Source of the DNA: Sphingomonas sp.
GTDB lineage: Bacteria > Pseudomonadota > Alphaproteobacteria > Sphingomonadales > Sphingomonadaceae
Direction: 5' to 3'
Length of the DNA: 64,000 bases
Assembly (NCBI GenBank): GCA_003248865.1
Contig: QFPK01000003.1
Coordinates: 1-64,000, forward strand
Shown here: positions 43,318 through 52,576 of the stretch, in pieces
Layout: each line of letters begins with the position of its first letter
How positions within the stretch are numbered: the stretch's first letter is position 1
Position numbers and translations under genes: made by a program
Notes under the pieces: model-generated
Seen by the model: only the letters and a program-made list of their open reading frames with translations
What the model was told of the DNA's origin: nothing
Database searches by the model: none

Positions 43318-43950
43318 TTAGAAGCGGTAGTTCACACCGACCAGCAGACGGTTGCGGTTCACGCGCGTCTGAGCCGTGGCGTCCAGCGCATTGTCCAGCG
43401 CTTCGGAGCTGAAGCTGTTGAACTTGGTGTAACGATACTCGGCGCGGGCCGAGATATTGTCGGTGATCATCTGCTCCACGCCGGCACCCAGCGACCAGCC
43501 GTCGCGGTTGGTGCTGACGCCGATGCCGCTTTCACGGTAGGAGAAACGACCGTTTTCCCAACCGCCCTTGGCGTAGACCAGCGTGCGCGGACCGGCGAGG
43601 ACACCAGCGCGGGCCAGCAGGCCCAGCGAGCGACCGCCGTCGAAGCTGGCGTCGTCTTCGCGAACCTTGCCGGTGTCGCCGCTGATGAAGGCTTCCGCAC
43701 CCAGCACGAACTGGTCGGCGATCTTGTGATCATAGCCGAGTTGCGCACCATAGGTGAAGCTGGAGCCGTTCAGGCGGTTCGTATAGGTGCCTTCGGAATC
43801 CCGCAGGGTGAAGCGGTTCTTGTCTTGCTGCCAACCGCCCTGAACACCGACATACGGCCCGTTGAACGGCTCGGCTGCGGAGGCCTGCGTGCCCGTGAAC
43901 AGGGCAGCGGCGCCGGCGGCTGCGAGCGCGATTTTGATGGCACGTGCCAT
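43318..43950 (-). CDS. Small outer-membrane beta-barrel protein (OmpA-barrel/OMP25-like)
   Basis: 210 residues. The signal peptide (IALAAAGAAALFTGTQASA) is followed by PYVGVQGGWQQDKN and an eight-strand barrel with alternating aromatic residues, ending LVGVNYRF. This matches the small alphaproteobacterial porin-like OMPs (Omp25/Opacity family) involved in envelope integrity. ATG 43950 has AAAGG upstream. A clear terminator lies 54 bp after the stop. Confidence 0.9.
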   Translation of the reverse strand: MARAIKIALAAAGAAALFTGTQASAAEPFNGPYVGVQGGWQQDKNRFTLRDSEGTYTNRLNGSSFTYGAQLGYDHKIADQFVLGAEAFISGDTGKVREDDASFDGGRSLGLLARAGVLAGPRTLVYAKGGWENGRFSYRESGIGVSTNRDGWSLGAGVEQMITDNISARAEYRYTKFNSFSSEALDNALDATAQTRVNRNRLLVGVNYRF

Positions 43951-44065
43951 GAGAGTAAAACCTTTCTTGTTTATGCACTTGGCTGGCAGGCGAGGGGGCC
44001 CGCAAGCTCGGCGCCAAAGAGGCCCGGGCGGTTGAAGCGTTCCTGAATCTCTTGTTTTGCTGGCG

Positions 44066-44584
44066 TTAATCTTGGGTGTCGGCATCCGGCGGAGGGGCCA
44101 GTGCGGCCGACGAACAACGGCAGGCTTCGGCAGACGCCGTCTGTCGATTTCTGGGCTTGGGGGCTGTCGTCGCGAATTCCGCCGCCAGCAGCACACCGTC
44201 CGCATTCGAATCGGCCTTGCGGAACTTCTCGATTCCAGCGGCCGCATATTCGTTGAACTGCAGCAGCCCGTCCCTGTTCAGGTCCAGCTTGTCGAAATTG
44301 CGCCGCCGCTGGTGCAGATATTCGGCCTGGGTGATGCGTCCGTCGTCATCCCGGTCCGCACGGGCAAAACGCTGTTCTTCCTTGCTTTTCTTCTTTGCGG
44401 GGGCGGGCGGTTGCAGATCCGTCGCGCCCACGTCCGGCTCTGCCGTCTCAACGGGCGGCGGCAGCGCGACCTCTGCCGCATCGGCCCGCCCGCGATCGGC
44501 CGTCAGCCACAGCGCCGCAGCCCCGATGGCCAGAAGCAGGGCACCGGCAATGGCGGCGAAACGGCTCGATCGACCAGACAGCAT
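44066..44584 (-). CDS. EF-hand domain membrane-anchored protein
   Basis: 172 residues. One N-terminal hydrophobic segment (FAAIAGALLLAIGAAALWL) anchors or exports the protein. A Pro-rich linker precedes three EF-hand calcium loops: RADRDDDGRITQAEY, LDLNRDGLLQFNEY and ADSNADGVLLAAEF. It probably binds Ca2+ in the periplasm. The C-terminal tail (PPPDADTQD) is disordered. The start at 44584 gives the membrane segment directly. No operon partner is evident. Confidence 0.82.
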   Translation of the reverse strand: MLSGRSSRFAAIAGALLLAIGAAALWLTADRGRADAAEVALPPPVETAEPDVGATDLQPPAPAKKKSKEEQRFARADRDDDGRITQAEYLHQRRRNFDKLDLNRDGLLQFNEYAAAGIEKFRKADSNADGVLLAAEFATTAPKPRNRQTASAEACRCSSAALAPPPDADTQD

Positions 44585-44677
44585 GGCGGGGATCCCCGGA
44601 TGGCAACCCCGGTTCGGGGGCTGTGGCAGCAACGCCTGTGGATCCGACCCCGAACGCATGCCTAGCATGCGCGGCCG

Positions 44678-45388
44678 TCATGGCAAATGCGACGAGCGGA
44701 GTCTGAACGCGGACTTTGCCATCAGCCATTGCCGGCCGGGACTCGCGAGGGGCGCCAGCGGCTGCCCGCGCCTCAGCCGGGCCCAGTCGTCGGCCGCGAG
44801 CCTGTCGAGTTGCAGAATCGGCACCGGCAGAGGGCCTGCGGGCGCTTCGGGGAAATCCGGCGGTTCCAGAACGGACAGCCGCGTTTCCGCTTGCCCCCAG
44901 CCTGCGCGCCACAGGCGGGCGAGTGCCCAGCGCGTCCCTGCAAGCGCGGCATTGCCGCTCTCCTCATTGTCGAGCGGGCGGCCCAGCAGCGCGGTCACCA
45001 GCGCCTCGAACAGAGGTGCGCCGCGCGCCTCTGCCATGGCCAGCGCGTCGAGACGCCCCTCCGTCAGCAGCGGCAGATAGCCTTCCTCGATTCGCGACAG
45101 CATTGTCAGATCGACCGCGCGCGGCCGCGCATCATGCCTCAGTGCTCTCAGCAGCGGCTGCGGCGGAGCCAGCCTCCCGGCCGAGAGCTGCTCCAGCTGC
45201 TCGCGCCACCAGGCGAGCCGGATTTCCGCCAGCATCGGCTCCCGCGCCTCGGCGACGACCCGCTGCTGCTCCAGATCATAGGCGTGGATCGCCAGCAGCG
45301 CCGGGCGCGCGGCGACCGGCGCCCACAAGGTGGTCAGATACCGTTCGCGGTCCCGCGCCTTCAGGTCCGACAGAAGGGTTTCGTCCAA
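44678..45388 (-). CDS. Squalene/phytoene synthase-like protein lacking the Asp-rich motifs
   Basis: 236 residues from a TTG start (GGAGG six bases upstream). The N-terminal RDRERYLTTLWAPVAARPAL and EPMLAEIRLAWWREQLEQL segments match the trans-isoprenyl diphosphate synthase family COG1562. The DxxxD substrate-binding motifs are absent, as in the NDUFAF6-like branch linked to complex I assembly in mitochondria. A catalytic role in isoprenoid synthesis is therefore doubtful. It follows ettA by 28 bp on the same strand and may be co-transcribed. Confidence 0.75.
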   Translation of the reverse strand: MDETLLSDLKARDRERYLTTLWAPVAARPALLAIHAYDLEQQRVVAEAREPMLAEIRLAWWREQLEQLSAGRLAPPQPLLRALRHDARPRAVDLTMLSRIEEGYLPLLTEGRLDALAMAEARGAPLFEALVTALLGRPLDNEESGNAALAGTRWALARLWRAGWGQAETRLSVLEPPDFPEAPAGPLPVPILQLDRLAADDWARLRRGQPLAPLASPGRQWLMAKSAFRLRSSHLP

Positions 45389-45416
45389 TCCGCCCTCCTC
45401 CGGCGCTGGCTTGGCG

Positions 45417-47096
45417 TCAGCGCGTCAGCTTCTTGTACTGCAGCCGGTGCGGGCGTTCGGCCGCCGGGCCAAGGCGGCGCAGCTTGTCGGCTTCGTACAT
45501 CTCGAAATTGCCCTCGAACCATTCGACATGGCTGTCGCCCTCGAACGCCAGGATGTGGGTGGCGAGGCGGTCCAGGAAGAAGCGGTCGTGGCTGATCACC
45601 ACGGCGCAGCCGGCGAAATTCTCCAGCGCTTCTTCCAGTGCGCGCAGCGTTTCCACATCGAGGTCGTTGGTGGGTTCGTCGAGCAGGAGGACGTTGCCGC
45701 CCTCCTTCAGCATCTTGGCCATGTGCACGCGGTTGCGTTCCCCGCCCGACAGCTGGCCCACCTTCTTTTGCTGGTCCGTGCCCTTGAAACCGAAGGCGCC
45801 GACATAGGCGCGGCTGGAAACCTCCTGCTTGCCGAAGGCAAAGCGCTCGTTCCCGCCCGAGACTTCCTCCCAGACGTTGCGGTTCGAATCCAGCGCGTCG
45901 CGGCTCTGGTCCACATAGCCCAGGTGCACGGTCTCGCCGATCTTGATGGTGCCGCTGTCGGGTTGTTCCTGCCCGGTGATCATGCGGAACAGTGTGGTCT
46001 TCCCCGCGCCGTTCGGGCCGATCACGCCCACGATACCGCCAGGCGGCAGGGTGAATGAGAGGTCCTCGAACAGCAGCTTGTCGCCATAGGCCTTGGAAAG
46101 GCCGGTCGCCTCGATCACGGTGGAGCCCAGCCGTTCCGGGTTGCGGATCAGGATTTCCCGATCCGAACTGCGGCGGGCGTCCTGCTTGGCCACCAACTCG
46201 TCGAACGCCTTGATCCGCGCCTTGGACTTGGTCTGCCGCGCCTTCGGGCTGGAGCGGATCCAGTCCAGCTCTTGCGCGATGGCCTTGGAGCGGCCTTCGT
46301 CCTCGCGCTTTTCCTGCTCCATCCGCTTGGCCTTGGCTTCCAGCCAGGCGGAGTAATTGCCTTCGAACGGAATGCCCTGCCCGTAGTAAAGCTCCAGTAC
46401 CCAGTTCACGACATTGTCGAGGAAGTAGCGGTCGTGCGTCACCAGAATGACGTTGCCGTTATATTCCTTCAGATGCTGTTCCAGCCAGCTGACGGATTCG
46501 GCGTCGAGGTGGTTGGTGGGTTCGTCCAGCAGCAGGATCTCGGGCTTTTCCAGCAGCAGGCGGCACAGCGCGATGCGGCGCTTTTCCCCGCCGGACAGAT
46601 TCTCCACGCTCCAGTCGCCCGGCGGGCAACGCAGCGCGTCCATGGCGATTTCCAGCTGGTTGTCCAGCGTCCAGCCGTCCACCGCGTCGATCTTCTCCTG
46701 AAGGGTGCCCATTTCCTCCATCAGGGCGTCGAAATCGGTATCGTCCTTCGGATCGCCCATTTCGGCGGAGATGGCGTTGAAGCGGTCGATCATGTCGGCG
46801 ATGGGGCGCACGCCGTCCTTCACATTCTCCATCACCGTCTTGGCCGGGTCCAGCTGCGGCTCCTGCGCCAGATAGCCGACGCGCACGCCTTCGCCGGGCC
46901 AGGCTTCGCCCACGAACTCCTTGTCGATCCCCGCCATGATCTTCATCAGCGTGGACTTGCCCGAGCCGTTGATGCCGATGATGGCGATCTTGGCATCCGG
47001 GTAGAATTGCAGGTTGATGTTGTTCAGGATCGGCTTGGCGACGCCGGGGAAGGTCTTGGTGAGACCCTTCATCACGTAGGAATATTGCTGGGCCAC
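45417..47096 (-). CDS. ettA: Energy-dependent translational throttle protein EttA (ABC-F)
   Basis: 559 residues. GTG 47096 gives the conserved start (V/M)AQQYSYVMKGLTK, with AAGGACC upstream. Two ABC domains have GINGSGKST and GPNGAGKTT Walker A motifs, LSGGE signatures, and LLLDEPTNHLD/LLLDEPTNDLD Walker B motifs. A linker with the P-site interaction motif (RMEQEKREDEGRSKAIAQE) and the arm domain are present. EttA binds the ribosomal E site and gates entry into elongation according to ATP level. It is soluble and not a transporter. Confidence 0.95.
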   Translation of the reverse strand: MAQQYSYVMKGLTKTFPGVAKPILNNINLQFYPDAKIAIIGINGSGKSTLMKIMAGIDKEFVGEAWPGEGVRVGYLAQEPQLDPAKTVMENVKDGVRPIADMIDRFNAISAEMGDPKDDTDFDALMEEMGTLQEKIDAVDGWTLDNQLEIAMDALRCPPGDWSVENLSGGEKRRIALCRLLLEKPEILLLDEPTNHLDAESVSWLEQHLKEYNGNVILVTHDRYFLDNVVNWVLELYYGQGIPFEGNYSAWLEAKAKRMEQEKREDEGRSKAIAQELDWIRSSPKARQTKSKARIKAFDELVAKQDARRSSDREILIRNPERLGSTVIEATGLSKAYGDKLLFEDLSFTLPPGGIVGVIGPNGAGKTTLFRMITGQEQPDSGTIKIGETVHLGYVDQSRDALDSNRNVWEEVSGGNERFAFGKQEVSSRAYVGAFGFKGTDQQKKVGQLSGGERNRVHMAKMLKEGGNVLLLDEPTNDLDVETLRALEEALENFAGCAVVISHDRFFLDRLATHILAFEGDSHVEWFEGNFEMYEADKLRRLGPAAERPHRLQYKKLTR

Positions 47097-47236
47097 GGTG
47101 GTCCTTGAAGGCTGGGTGCGAACGGAAGTCGGCGGGGCCTTAGCGCATCGGGCCGCCGCGTTCAAACGAAGGGCGCGCCTTGCGATCCGGCGGTCATTTT
47201 CCTATGTGGGGCGCGGGCACCGAAGGAGCAAGGACC

Positions 47237-47254
47237 ATGGATTTCAATCGCTGA
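47237..47254 (+). CDS. Possible 5-codon leader peptide (MDFNR) before the ABC-F gene
   Basis: AAGGAGCAAGGACC precedes ATG 47237, which is followed by four codons and TGA, 35 bp before the ABC-F start. Some resistance-type ABC-F genes are controlled by ribosome stalling on such leaders. The frame is very short and could be chance. Confidence 0.2.
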   Translation: MDFNR

Positions 47255-47289
47255 ACCCCTGACTGTTTCTTCCGGGAAAGCGATTGCCC

Positions 47290-48873
47290 ATGTCTGCCTC
47301 TGTCACCCTCTCCGATCTCGGCTGGTCCGCGCCTGACGGACAGGTCGTTCTCCAGAAATTGAACCTGTCCTTCGGCCCCGGCGTGACTGCGCTGGTCGGC
47401 CGCAATGGCTCGGGCAAATCCACCCTGCTCAGGCTGATCGCGGGTGAACTGCGGCCGTCATCCGGTTCCGTAGCCGTCTCCGGCCGGGCCGCGCTGCTGC
47501 ACCAACAGTTGGAGCCTGCGGCTGATGCCACCATCGCCGGGCTGTTCGGCGCGGAGGAGGCGCTGGCGCTGCTGCGGCTGGCGGAGGCGGGCAGGGCGAG
47601 CATGGAGCAGCTGGATGCCTGCGACTGGCTGCTGGAAGGCCTGATCGAAGCGGCGCTGGCACGTGTGCAGCTGGCGGTGTCGCCGGACACGCCGCTGGCC
47701 AGCCTGTCGGGTGGGCAGCGCACGCGGGCGGCGATTGCCGCCCTGCTCGCCGCCGAGCCCGATATCCTGTTGCTGGACGAACCCACCAACCATCTGGATG
47801 CCGACGGCCGGGCGGCGATCGCGGACCTGCTGCAGGGCTGGCGCGGCGTGGCGATCATCGCCAGCCACGATCGGGCGATGCTGGACCGGGTGGACCGGAT
47901 CGTCGAGCTGTCCGGCGGCGCGGCCCGCTCCCATGGCGGCAACTGGCGCGACTGGTGCGCGCGCAAGGCCGAGGAGGATGCGGCCGCTGCACAAGGGCTC
48001 TCTGACGCCGGAAAGGCGCTGGCGGATGCGAAGCGGGTGGCGGCGCGCAACACCGAGAAGCAGGCCCGGCGCGACGGCGCGGGGAAGCGCAAGGCGTTGA
48101 AGGGCGACATGCCGGCGATTTCAGCTGGCCTGCGAAAGAACAGGGCCGAAGCGACTTCGGGCCAGCTGGCACGGGTGGGCGATGACCGCATCGCCGCTGC
48201 CGGGGTCGCGCTCGAGGCTGCGCGGGGGCGGATCGAAGTTGTTGATCCGCTCACGGTCGCGATGCCTTCCACCGGCCTCTCCGCCTCCCGGCGGGTGCTG
48301 GAACTGGAGGGCGTGCATGCGGGCTTCGGGTCGGAGCCGTTGCAGCAGCCGGACATCAGCATCATCGGGCCGGAACGGATCGCGATTGCCGGGCCGAACG
48401 GCAGCGGCAAATCCACCCTTCTGGCGCTGATCGCCGGGCGGCTGGCGCCGGCATCCGGCCGGTTACAGCTGCATGTGCCGGCAGCGCTGCTGGATCAGGA
48501 TCTGTCGCTGCTCGATCCGGCGCTCAGCATCCGCGACAATTTCGCGGCGCGGAACCCGGGCGCGCGGGAAGTCGATATCCGCGCCGCGCTCGCCCGCTTC
48601 ATGTTCCGCGCCGATGCGGCGCTGCAGACGGTGGGCACGCTGTCCGGCGGGGAGCGGTTGCGGGCGGCGCTCGCCACGGTGCTTGGCCTCAGCCCGCCGC
48701 CGCTGCTGTTGCTGGACGAGCCCTCCAACCATCTCGACCTGCAGGCGATGGAGGCTGTTGAACAAGGGCTGGCGGGCTATGACGGCGCCCTGATCGTGGT
48801 GAGCCATGAGGAGGCTTTTCTGGAAGCCGTCGGCGTCACCCGCCGCGTTGAGCTCGGACCAATTGCGGCCTGA
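47290..48873 (+). CDS. ABC-F family ATP-binding protein (second member)
   Basis: 527 residues from ATG 47290. Two ABC domains carry VGRNGSGKST (near 38) and AGPNGSGKST (near 365), LSGGQRT and LSGGERL signatures, and LLLDEPTNHLD and LLLDEPSNHLD Walker B motifs. The linker (about 220-320) is basic and helical (AKRVAARNTEKQARRDGAGK). There are no membrane segments. It is not EttA and resembles the Uup/YheS-like or uncharacterised proteobacterial ABC-F group, so a ribosome-associated role is likely. It is divergent from ettA over 193 bp. Confidence 0.88.
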   Translation: MSASVTLSDLGWSAPDGQVVLQKLNLSFGPGVTALVGRNGSGKSTLLRLIAGELRPSSGSVAVSGRAALLHQQLEPAADATIAGLFGAEEALALLRLAEAGRASMEQLDACDWLLEGLIEAALARVQLAVSPDTPLASLSGGQRTRAAIAALLAAEPDILLLDEPTNHLDADGRAAIADLLQGWRGVAIIASHDRAMLDRVDRIVELSGGAARSHGGNWRDWCARKAEEDAAAAQGLSDAGKALADAKRVAARNTEKQARRDGAGKRKALKGDMPAISAGLRKNRAEATSGQLARVGDDRIAAAGVALEAARGRIEVVDPLTVAMPSTGLSASRRVLELEGVHAGFGSEPLQQPDISIIGPERIAIAGPNGSGKSTLLALIAGRLAPASGRLQLHVPAALLDQDLSLLDPALSIRDNFAARNPGAREVDIRAALARFMFRADAALQTVGTLSGGERLRAALATVLGLSPPPLLLLDEPSNHLDLQAMEAVEQGLAGYDGALIVVSHEEAFLEAVGVTRRVELGPIAA

Positions 48874-48986
48874 GCAGGCGGCGCTTCGTCGCGTCGTTCC
48901 TGTATGCCGGTCGATTGCCAAGGGGGGCATGCTGCGGCATAACTCCGGCAGGATCTGGCCGGCGATCAGGGGGCGATTCCGGGGGC

Positions 48987-49481
48987 ATGGCGCGACGCAT
49001 ATTCTGGCTGGTCGGCTCGTTCCTCGCGCTGCCGCTGGCGATCTTCATCAGCCATATGATTGCGGGCGGCCGGGATTCCATCCTGGAGCTCGATCTGTCC
49101 CGCATTGAACCTGCCGTCGATATCATGGCCTCCACCTCCGATGGGCTGGCGACCATGGCTGTGTCGCTGGTGATTGCCAGCTCCATCCTGCTGGGGCTGA
49201 CCGGCCGGCGGCCCATCGGCCGGGTGACGGCGCTGCTGGCCATCTGCAGCGCGGCGCTGGCGGTGTCATCGATCTTCCTAGGTTACCGGATGAAGGTGGA
49301 CCTTGCCTCGCTCCTGTTGATGGACCGGCGCGAGGGAGTGCCCATGGAGGATGTGCGCCATGTGTTGCGGCTGCTTCGGATGCAGGGAACTGCGCTGGTG
49401 CTGTCCACTTCGTTTCTGGTGAGCACCGCGACCGATTCGCTCTGGCTGCGGCCGCGAATGGCTGGGGCCGACGGGCAATGA
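48987..49481 (+). CDS. Small integral membrane protein, unknown
   Basis: 164 residues with four hydrophobic segments (about 5-27, 55-75, 82-102 and 130-150) separated by short charged loops (MDRREGVPMEDVRHVLRLLR). I recognise no family. ATG 48987 follows a G-rich stretch. Its stop region overlaps the next start (ATGA), so it is probably co-translated with the exported protein downstream. Confidence 0.6.
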   Translation: MARRIFWLVGSFLALPLAIFISHMIAGGRDSILELDLSRIEPAVDIMASTSDGLATMAVSLVIASSILLGLTGRRPIGRVTALLAICSAALAVSSIFLGYRMKVDLASLLLMDRREGVPMEDVRHVLRLLRMQGTALVLSTSFLVSTATDSLWLRPRMAGADGQ

Positions 49482-50332
49482 GTCGGCTGCTGCATCTCTT
49501 TGCGCTTGGAGCAATGCTGGGCATGCCGGGGCCTGCAATGGCCCAGGCCGCACCTCAGGCGACTGTGGCGCCCGCGTCCAGGCCGCCCGAGGTCGTCCAG
49601 CTTGAACAGGCTTTGCAACCTATGCTGAAGGAAGCCCGTCCGGCAGACGGGGCCGGGCCGGTGCTTGCTCGTATCATACCGGTCCAAGCAGTGGCCGGCG
49701 AGCCGGATAAGCCCGGTTCGAGATGCCTCGTCAATCCGCTGATGCGCAGCTACCGGATCGGGGATGCAAAGCCGATCGATGCCGTTCCGGTAACCGTCTA
49801 TGCCAACGTTGCCAATATCCGCTTCCCAGCGAATTTGCTGCTGAAGGCGCAGCCCGCCTCCGATGGCATGGCGGCGGATGCGACGCTCGTTTCCTGTGTG
49901 CCGAAAACGCTGCAGCTCAGTGATGGCCGGCGAATGTCGATCTTCGGCATTGATCGCGGGGATGAACTGCTCCCTGCCGGCGCGGAGAAATCGTTCCGCC
50001 TGAGCAATGGGAAATTGTTCTCGGGAGCCGTTGGTGGATCGCTTTTAGGCTCGGTGAAATCGCGCTCGTTCAGCTTCGCCGACGTGTTCGGGTCGCCGCT
50101 GGAGGAGTTGAAGCAGGTATTCATCACATCGGTGCCACCAGGCGCGCGCGTGCTGGATGGCGCACGTGTTACCCGCCATCGCACGGACCGCATACTGGCG
50201 CTGACTGACACCGACCGCGCCCGCATCAGTCTGGAAATGAACGGCCGCCGCGCTCGACTGAAGGATTGCGAACAGCGCCCCGTGACATCGGTGAATGCGG
50301 AAACCCACTATCATTGCCTGCTGGGGAAGTAG
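49478..50332 (+). CDS. Exported protein of unknown function
   Basis: 284 residues. A signal peptide (HLFALGAMLGMPGPAMAQA) is followed by a Pro/Ala-rich stretch and a beta-rich domain with three Cys (SRCLVNPL, LVSCVPK, DCEQRP...HCLL). A late segment, FITSVPPGARVLDG...VTRHRTD, resembles a PEGA-type surface-layer domain, where a short repeat recognises glycans or the cell wall. It is translationally coupled to the membrane protein at 48987. The function is not known. Confidence 0.65.
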   Translation: MSRLLHLFALGAMLGMPGPAMAQAAPQATVAPASRPPEVVQLEQALQPMLKEARPADGAGPVLARIIPVQAVAGEPDKPGSRCLVNPLMRSYRIGDAKPIDAVPVTVYANVANIRFPANLLLKAQPASDGMAADATLVSCVPKTLQLSDGRRMSIFGIDRGDELLPAGAEKSFRLSNGKLFSGAVGGSLLGSVKSRSFSFADVFGSPLEELKQVFITSVPPGARVLDGARVTRHRTDRILALTDTDRARISLEMNGRRARLKDCEQRPVTSVNAETHYHCLLGK

Positions 50333-50370
50333 CCGGCTGCGCCCTTCCCCAGCGCGGTCAGCCGGGATGG

Positions 50371-51045
50371 TCAAACGATCATAAGCCGGTTCGGCAGCTC
50401 GTCCGGATTGTCTGGTGTGGGCGGGAAGTGGGTGGCGAGTACGCCGCCCACCAGTGCAATCGCGTTCACAAAGCCCTGCGCCGGATCCCCGCCTTTCAGC
50501 GCCGTTAGCAGTACCGCGGCCGCATCGGCCCAATGCTCGGGCTGTACCTGCCGGTAGATGCCTTCGTCGGCGATCACCTCCACCACATGGTCTTCCACCG
50601 ACACATGAATCAGCACGCCGGTGCGCGCCTCCGTCAGGTGGATGCCGCGGGTGAGGAACTGCTTCAGCGCGATTTCATGCACGCGCTCGCGCCGGATCGA
50701 AAGCGGCGCGAAGCGCTGGGCCAGCGGAGACCACCACAACAGCAGCGTGGTGAGCGCCAGCGTGACCACCTGCATGAGGGCGAAGATTTCCACCGTCTGC
50801 CGGTCCGTCAGCTGATGTTCGCGCCACAGGCCGAAGGCGGCCGCCCAGAAGCTGGGGCCGTATCCGACCAGCGTCAGCAGCACCGGCAGCAGGAAGGCGA
50901 TCAGCGCTGCAAGCGCCAGAACCCATTCCACATAGCGGTGCCGTTCCGTGGAGAGCGTGCAGACGATTTCGCCCGAGGTCATCGCCTCGGCGTCGGAAAT
51001 GGCCGTTTCGATCCGGCCATGATCCTGTTCGGTCAGCGTCACCAT
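50371..51045 (-). CDS. TPM-domain membrane protein (YgcG/LemA-associated)
   Basis: 224 residues. Two membrane segments near 41-65 and 90-108 interrupt a TPM (YgcG-type) domain: EIVCTLSTERHRYVEW before, ARTGVLIHVSVEDHVVEVIADEGI after. The family occurs beside LemA genes and is thought to work in membrane or photosystem protein maintenance; the exact reaction is unknown. It overlaps the upstream TPM gene by 7 bp, forming a lemA-TPM-TPM operon. Confidence 0.82.
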   Translation of the reverse strand: MVTLTEQDHGRIETAISDAEAMTSGEIVCTLSTERHRYVEWVLALAALIAFLLPVLLTLVGYGPSFWAAAFGLWREHQLTDRQTVEIFALMQVVTLALTTLLLWWSPLAQRFAPLSIRRERVHEIALKQFLTRGIHLTEARTGVLIHVSVEDHVVEVIADEGIYRQVQPEHWADAAAVLLTALKGGDPAQGFVNAIALVGGVLATHFPPTPDNPDELPNRLMIV

Positions 51046-51821
51046 CCGCCGCTGGCTCCCCCGCCGCCAAAGCCGCCGCCACCGCCGCCGAAGCCGCCGC
51101 CGCCACCCCAGCCGCCACCGCCGCCGCCCCAGCCGCCGCCGGGGCCCCAGATCACGATGGGGCCGCCGCGCCGGGCCTTGCGCCCGCCCTTTGTGCGGCG
51201 CGACGCCATCACGAACCAGATGAACAGGATGATCAGGAAGATGACGAGCCCGATGGGAAAGCCCTGGTCTCCTCCGGCCGCCGCCTGCTGCTCGGCATTG
51301 GCGACATTCTGCGCGGCCTGATCGGCCGGCAGCTCCACCTGTTTGGCGATTGAGTCAAAGCCCGCCAGCACGCCGGCCGGCATGTTGCCTGCCTTGAACT
51401 CGGGAATGATTGCGCGCTGGATGATAACGGACGAGAGCGCATCCGTCAGGATCGGTTCCAGCCCATAGCCCACTTCGATTCGCACCCGCCGCTCGTTCGG
51501 GGCGACAAGAAGGATGACACCATTGTCTCCGCCCGGGGTGCCGTCTGCGGCTGAGCGCCGCTTCTGCCCGATGCCCCAGTGCCGGCCCAGCCGATAGCCA
51601 TAATCCTCGATCTCGTAGCCATCGAGGCTGGGAACGGTCGCCACCACAAGCTGCGCGCCGGTCTGCTTCTCGATCGCCTCGGACCGGGCGCTGATCTGCG
51701 CCTCGATCTCGGGCGGGAGGATGTTGGCGGCATCCACCACGCGGCCGGACAGCGCCGGAAACTCCTGCGCCGCGAGAGGCGCGGCGAGGAGCAGCAGCAA
51801 CAGCGCCAGCAGGCGCCGCAC
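51039..51821 (-). CDS. TPM-domain protein, YgcG-like, with Gly-rich tail
   Basis: 260 residues from GTG 51821. A signal peptide (LLALLLLLLAAPLAAQ) precedes a TPM domain (RVVDAANILPPEIEAQI, QLVVATVPSLDGYEIEDYG, NGVILLVAPNERRVRIEVGY). A single membrane segment near 188-207 and a Gly/Trp-rich C-terminus (GGGWGGGGGGWGGGGGFGG) follow. This tail is typical of YgcG proteins. It is the second gene of the lemA-TPM-TPM operon, 2 bp after lemA. Confidence 0.85.
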   Translation of the reverse strand: MRRLLALLLLLLAAPLAAQEFPALSGRVVDAANILPPEIEAQISARSEAIEKQTGAQLVVATVPSLDGYEIEDYGYRLGRHWGIGQKRRSAADGTPGGDNGVILLVAPNERRVRIEVGYGLEPILTDALSSVIIQRAIIPEFKAGNMPAGVLAGFDSIAKQVELPADQAAQNVANAEQQAAAGGDQGFPIGLVIFLIILFIWFVMASRRTKGGRKARRGGPIVIWGPGGGWGGGGGGWGGGGGFGGGGGGFGGGGASGGW

Positions 51822-51823
51822 GA

Positions 51824-52408
51824 TCAGAACTTCACTTGCGGCGCGGTCTCGGCGTTTGCGGCCGTTGCCTTGAACGGTTCCTTCGGTGTCGCGCCATAGA
51901 TGGTCTTGGCGGCGATGATAGCCGGGAAGGTGCGGATCTCGACGTTATAGACACGAACCGCTTCGTTATAGTCGCGGCGCGCGACCGAAATGCGGTTTTC
52001 CGTGCCTTCCAGCTGCGATTGCAACGCGAGGAAGTTCTGGTCCGACTTCAGCTCAGGGTATTTTTCCACCACCACCATCAGGCGGGAGAGCGCGGACGAC
52101 AGCCCGTCTTGCGCCTGGCTGAAGGCGGCCACCTTGGCGGGGTCGCTGAGGTCGCCGGGGTTCAGCTGAACCGAGGTCGCCTTGGCGCGCGCTTCCGTCA
52201 CGCCCACCAGCACCTCCTGCTCCTGCTTGGCATAGCCCTGCACGGTGGCGACGAGGTTGGGGATCAGGTCTGCCCGGCGCTGATACTGATTCTCCACCTC
52301 GCCCCAGGCGGCGTTCACGCCTTCTTCCTTGGTTGGGATGGAGTTGATGCCGCAGGCGCTGAGCGACAGTGCGGCGAAAAGCGGCAGGGCGAAACGGATG
52401 ATGCGCAT
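51824..52408 (-). CDS. lemA: LemA family lipoprotein-like protein
   Basis: 194 residues from ATG 52408 (GGGGG upstream). A lipobox-like LSLSACGINS follows the signal peptide, so it is probably a lipoprotein. The LemA core is NQYQRRADLIPNLVATVQGY and ARRDYNEAVRVYNVEIRTFP, a helical bundle. The adjacent YgcG-type TPM genes are the usual partners. The function in bacteria is unresolved. Confidence 0.9.
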   Translation of the reverse strand: MRIIRFALPLFAALSLSACGINSIPTKEEGVNAAWGEVENQYQRRADLIPNLVATVQGYAKQEQEVLVGVTEARAKATSVQLNPGDLSDPAKVAAFSQAQDGLSSALSRLMVVVEKYPELKSDQNFLALQSQLEGTENRISVARRDYNEAVRVYNVEIRTFPAIIAAKTIYGATPKEPFKATAANAETAPQVKF

Positions 52409-52576
52409 GTATGACCCCCGGAACCGGTTAATCCGGCGGTGATCTACGCTCCGAAGCGGGGGGGGCGTCAAGAGCAAGTTGCCGGAAACCGGGCGCTTTG
52501 CTCTTGCGCTTGGGCCTGCCCTGGGTTCAGTTAGCGCCCTATCTGCTGCAAGTGGGCGGAAAATAGGGGGGCTCAG

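Noticed and set aside
44678..45388. Phytoene synthase for carotenoid production, common in sphingomonads
   Set aside because: The Asp-rich catalytic motifs are absent, the protein is short, and no other carotenoid genes are nearby.
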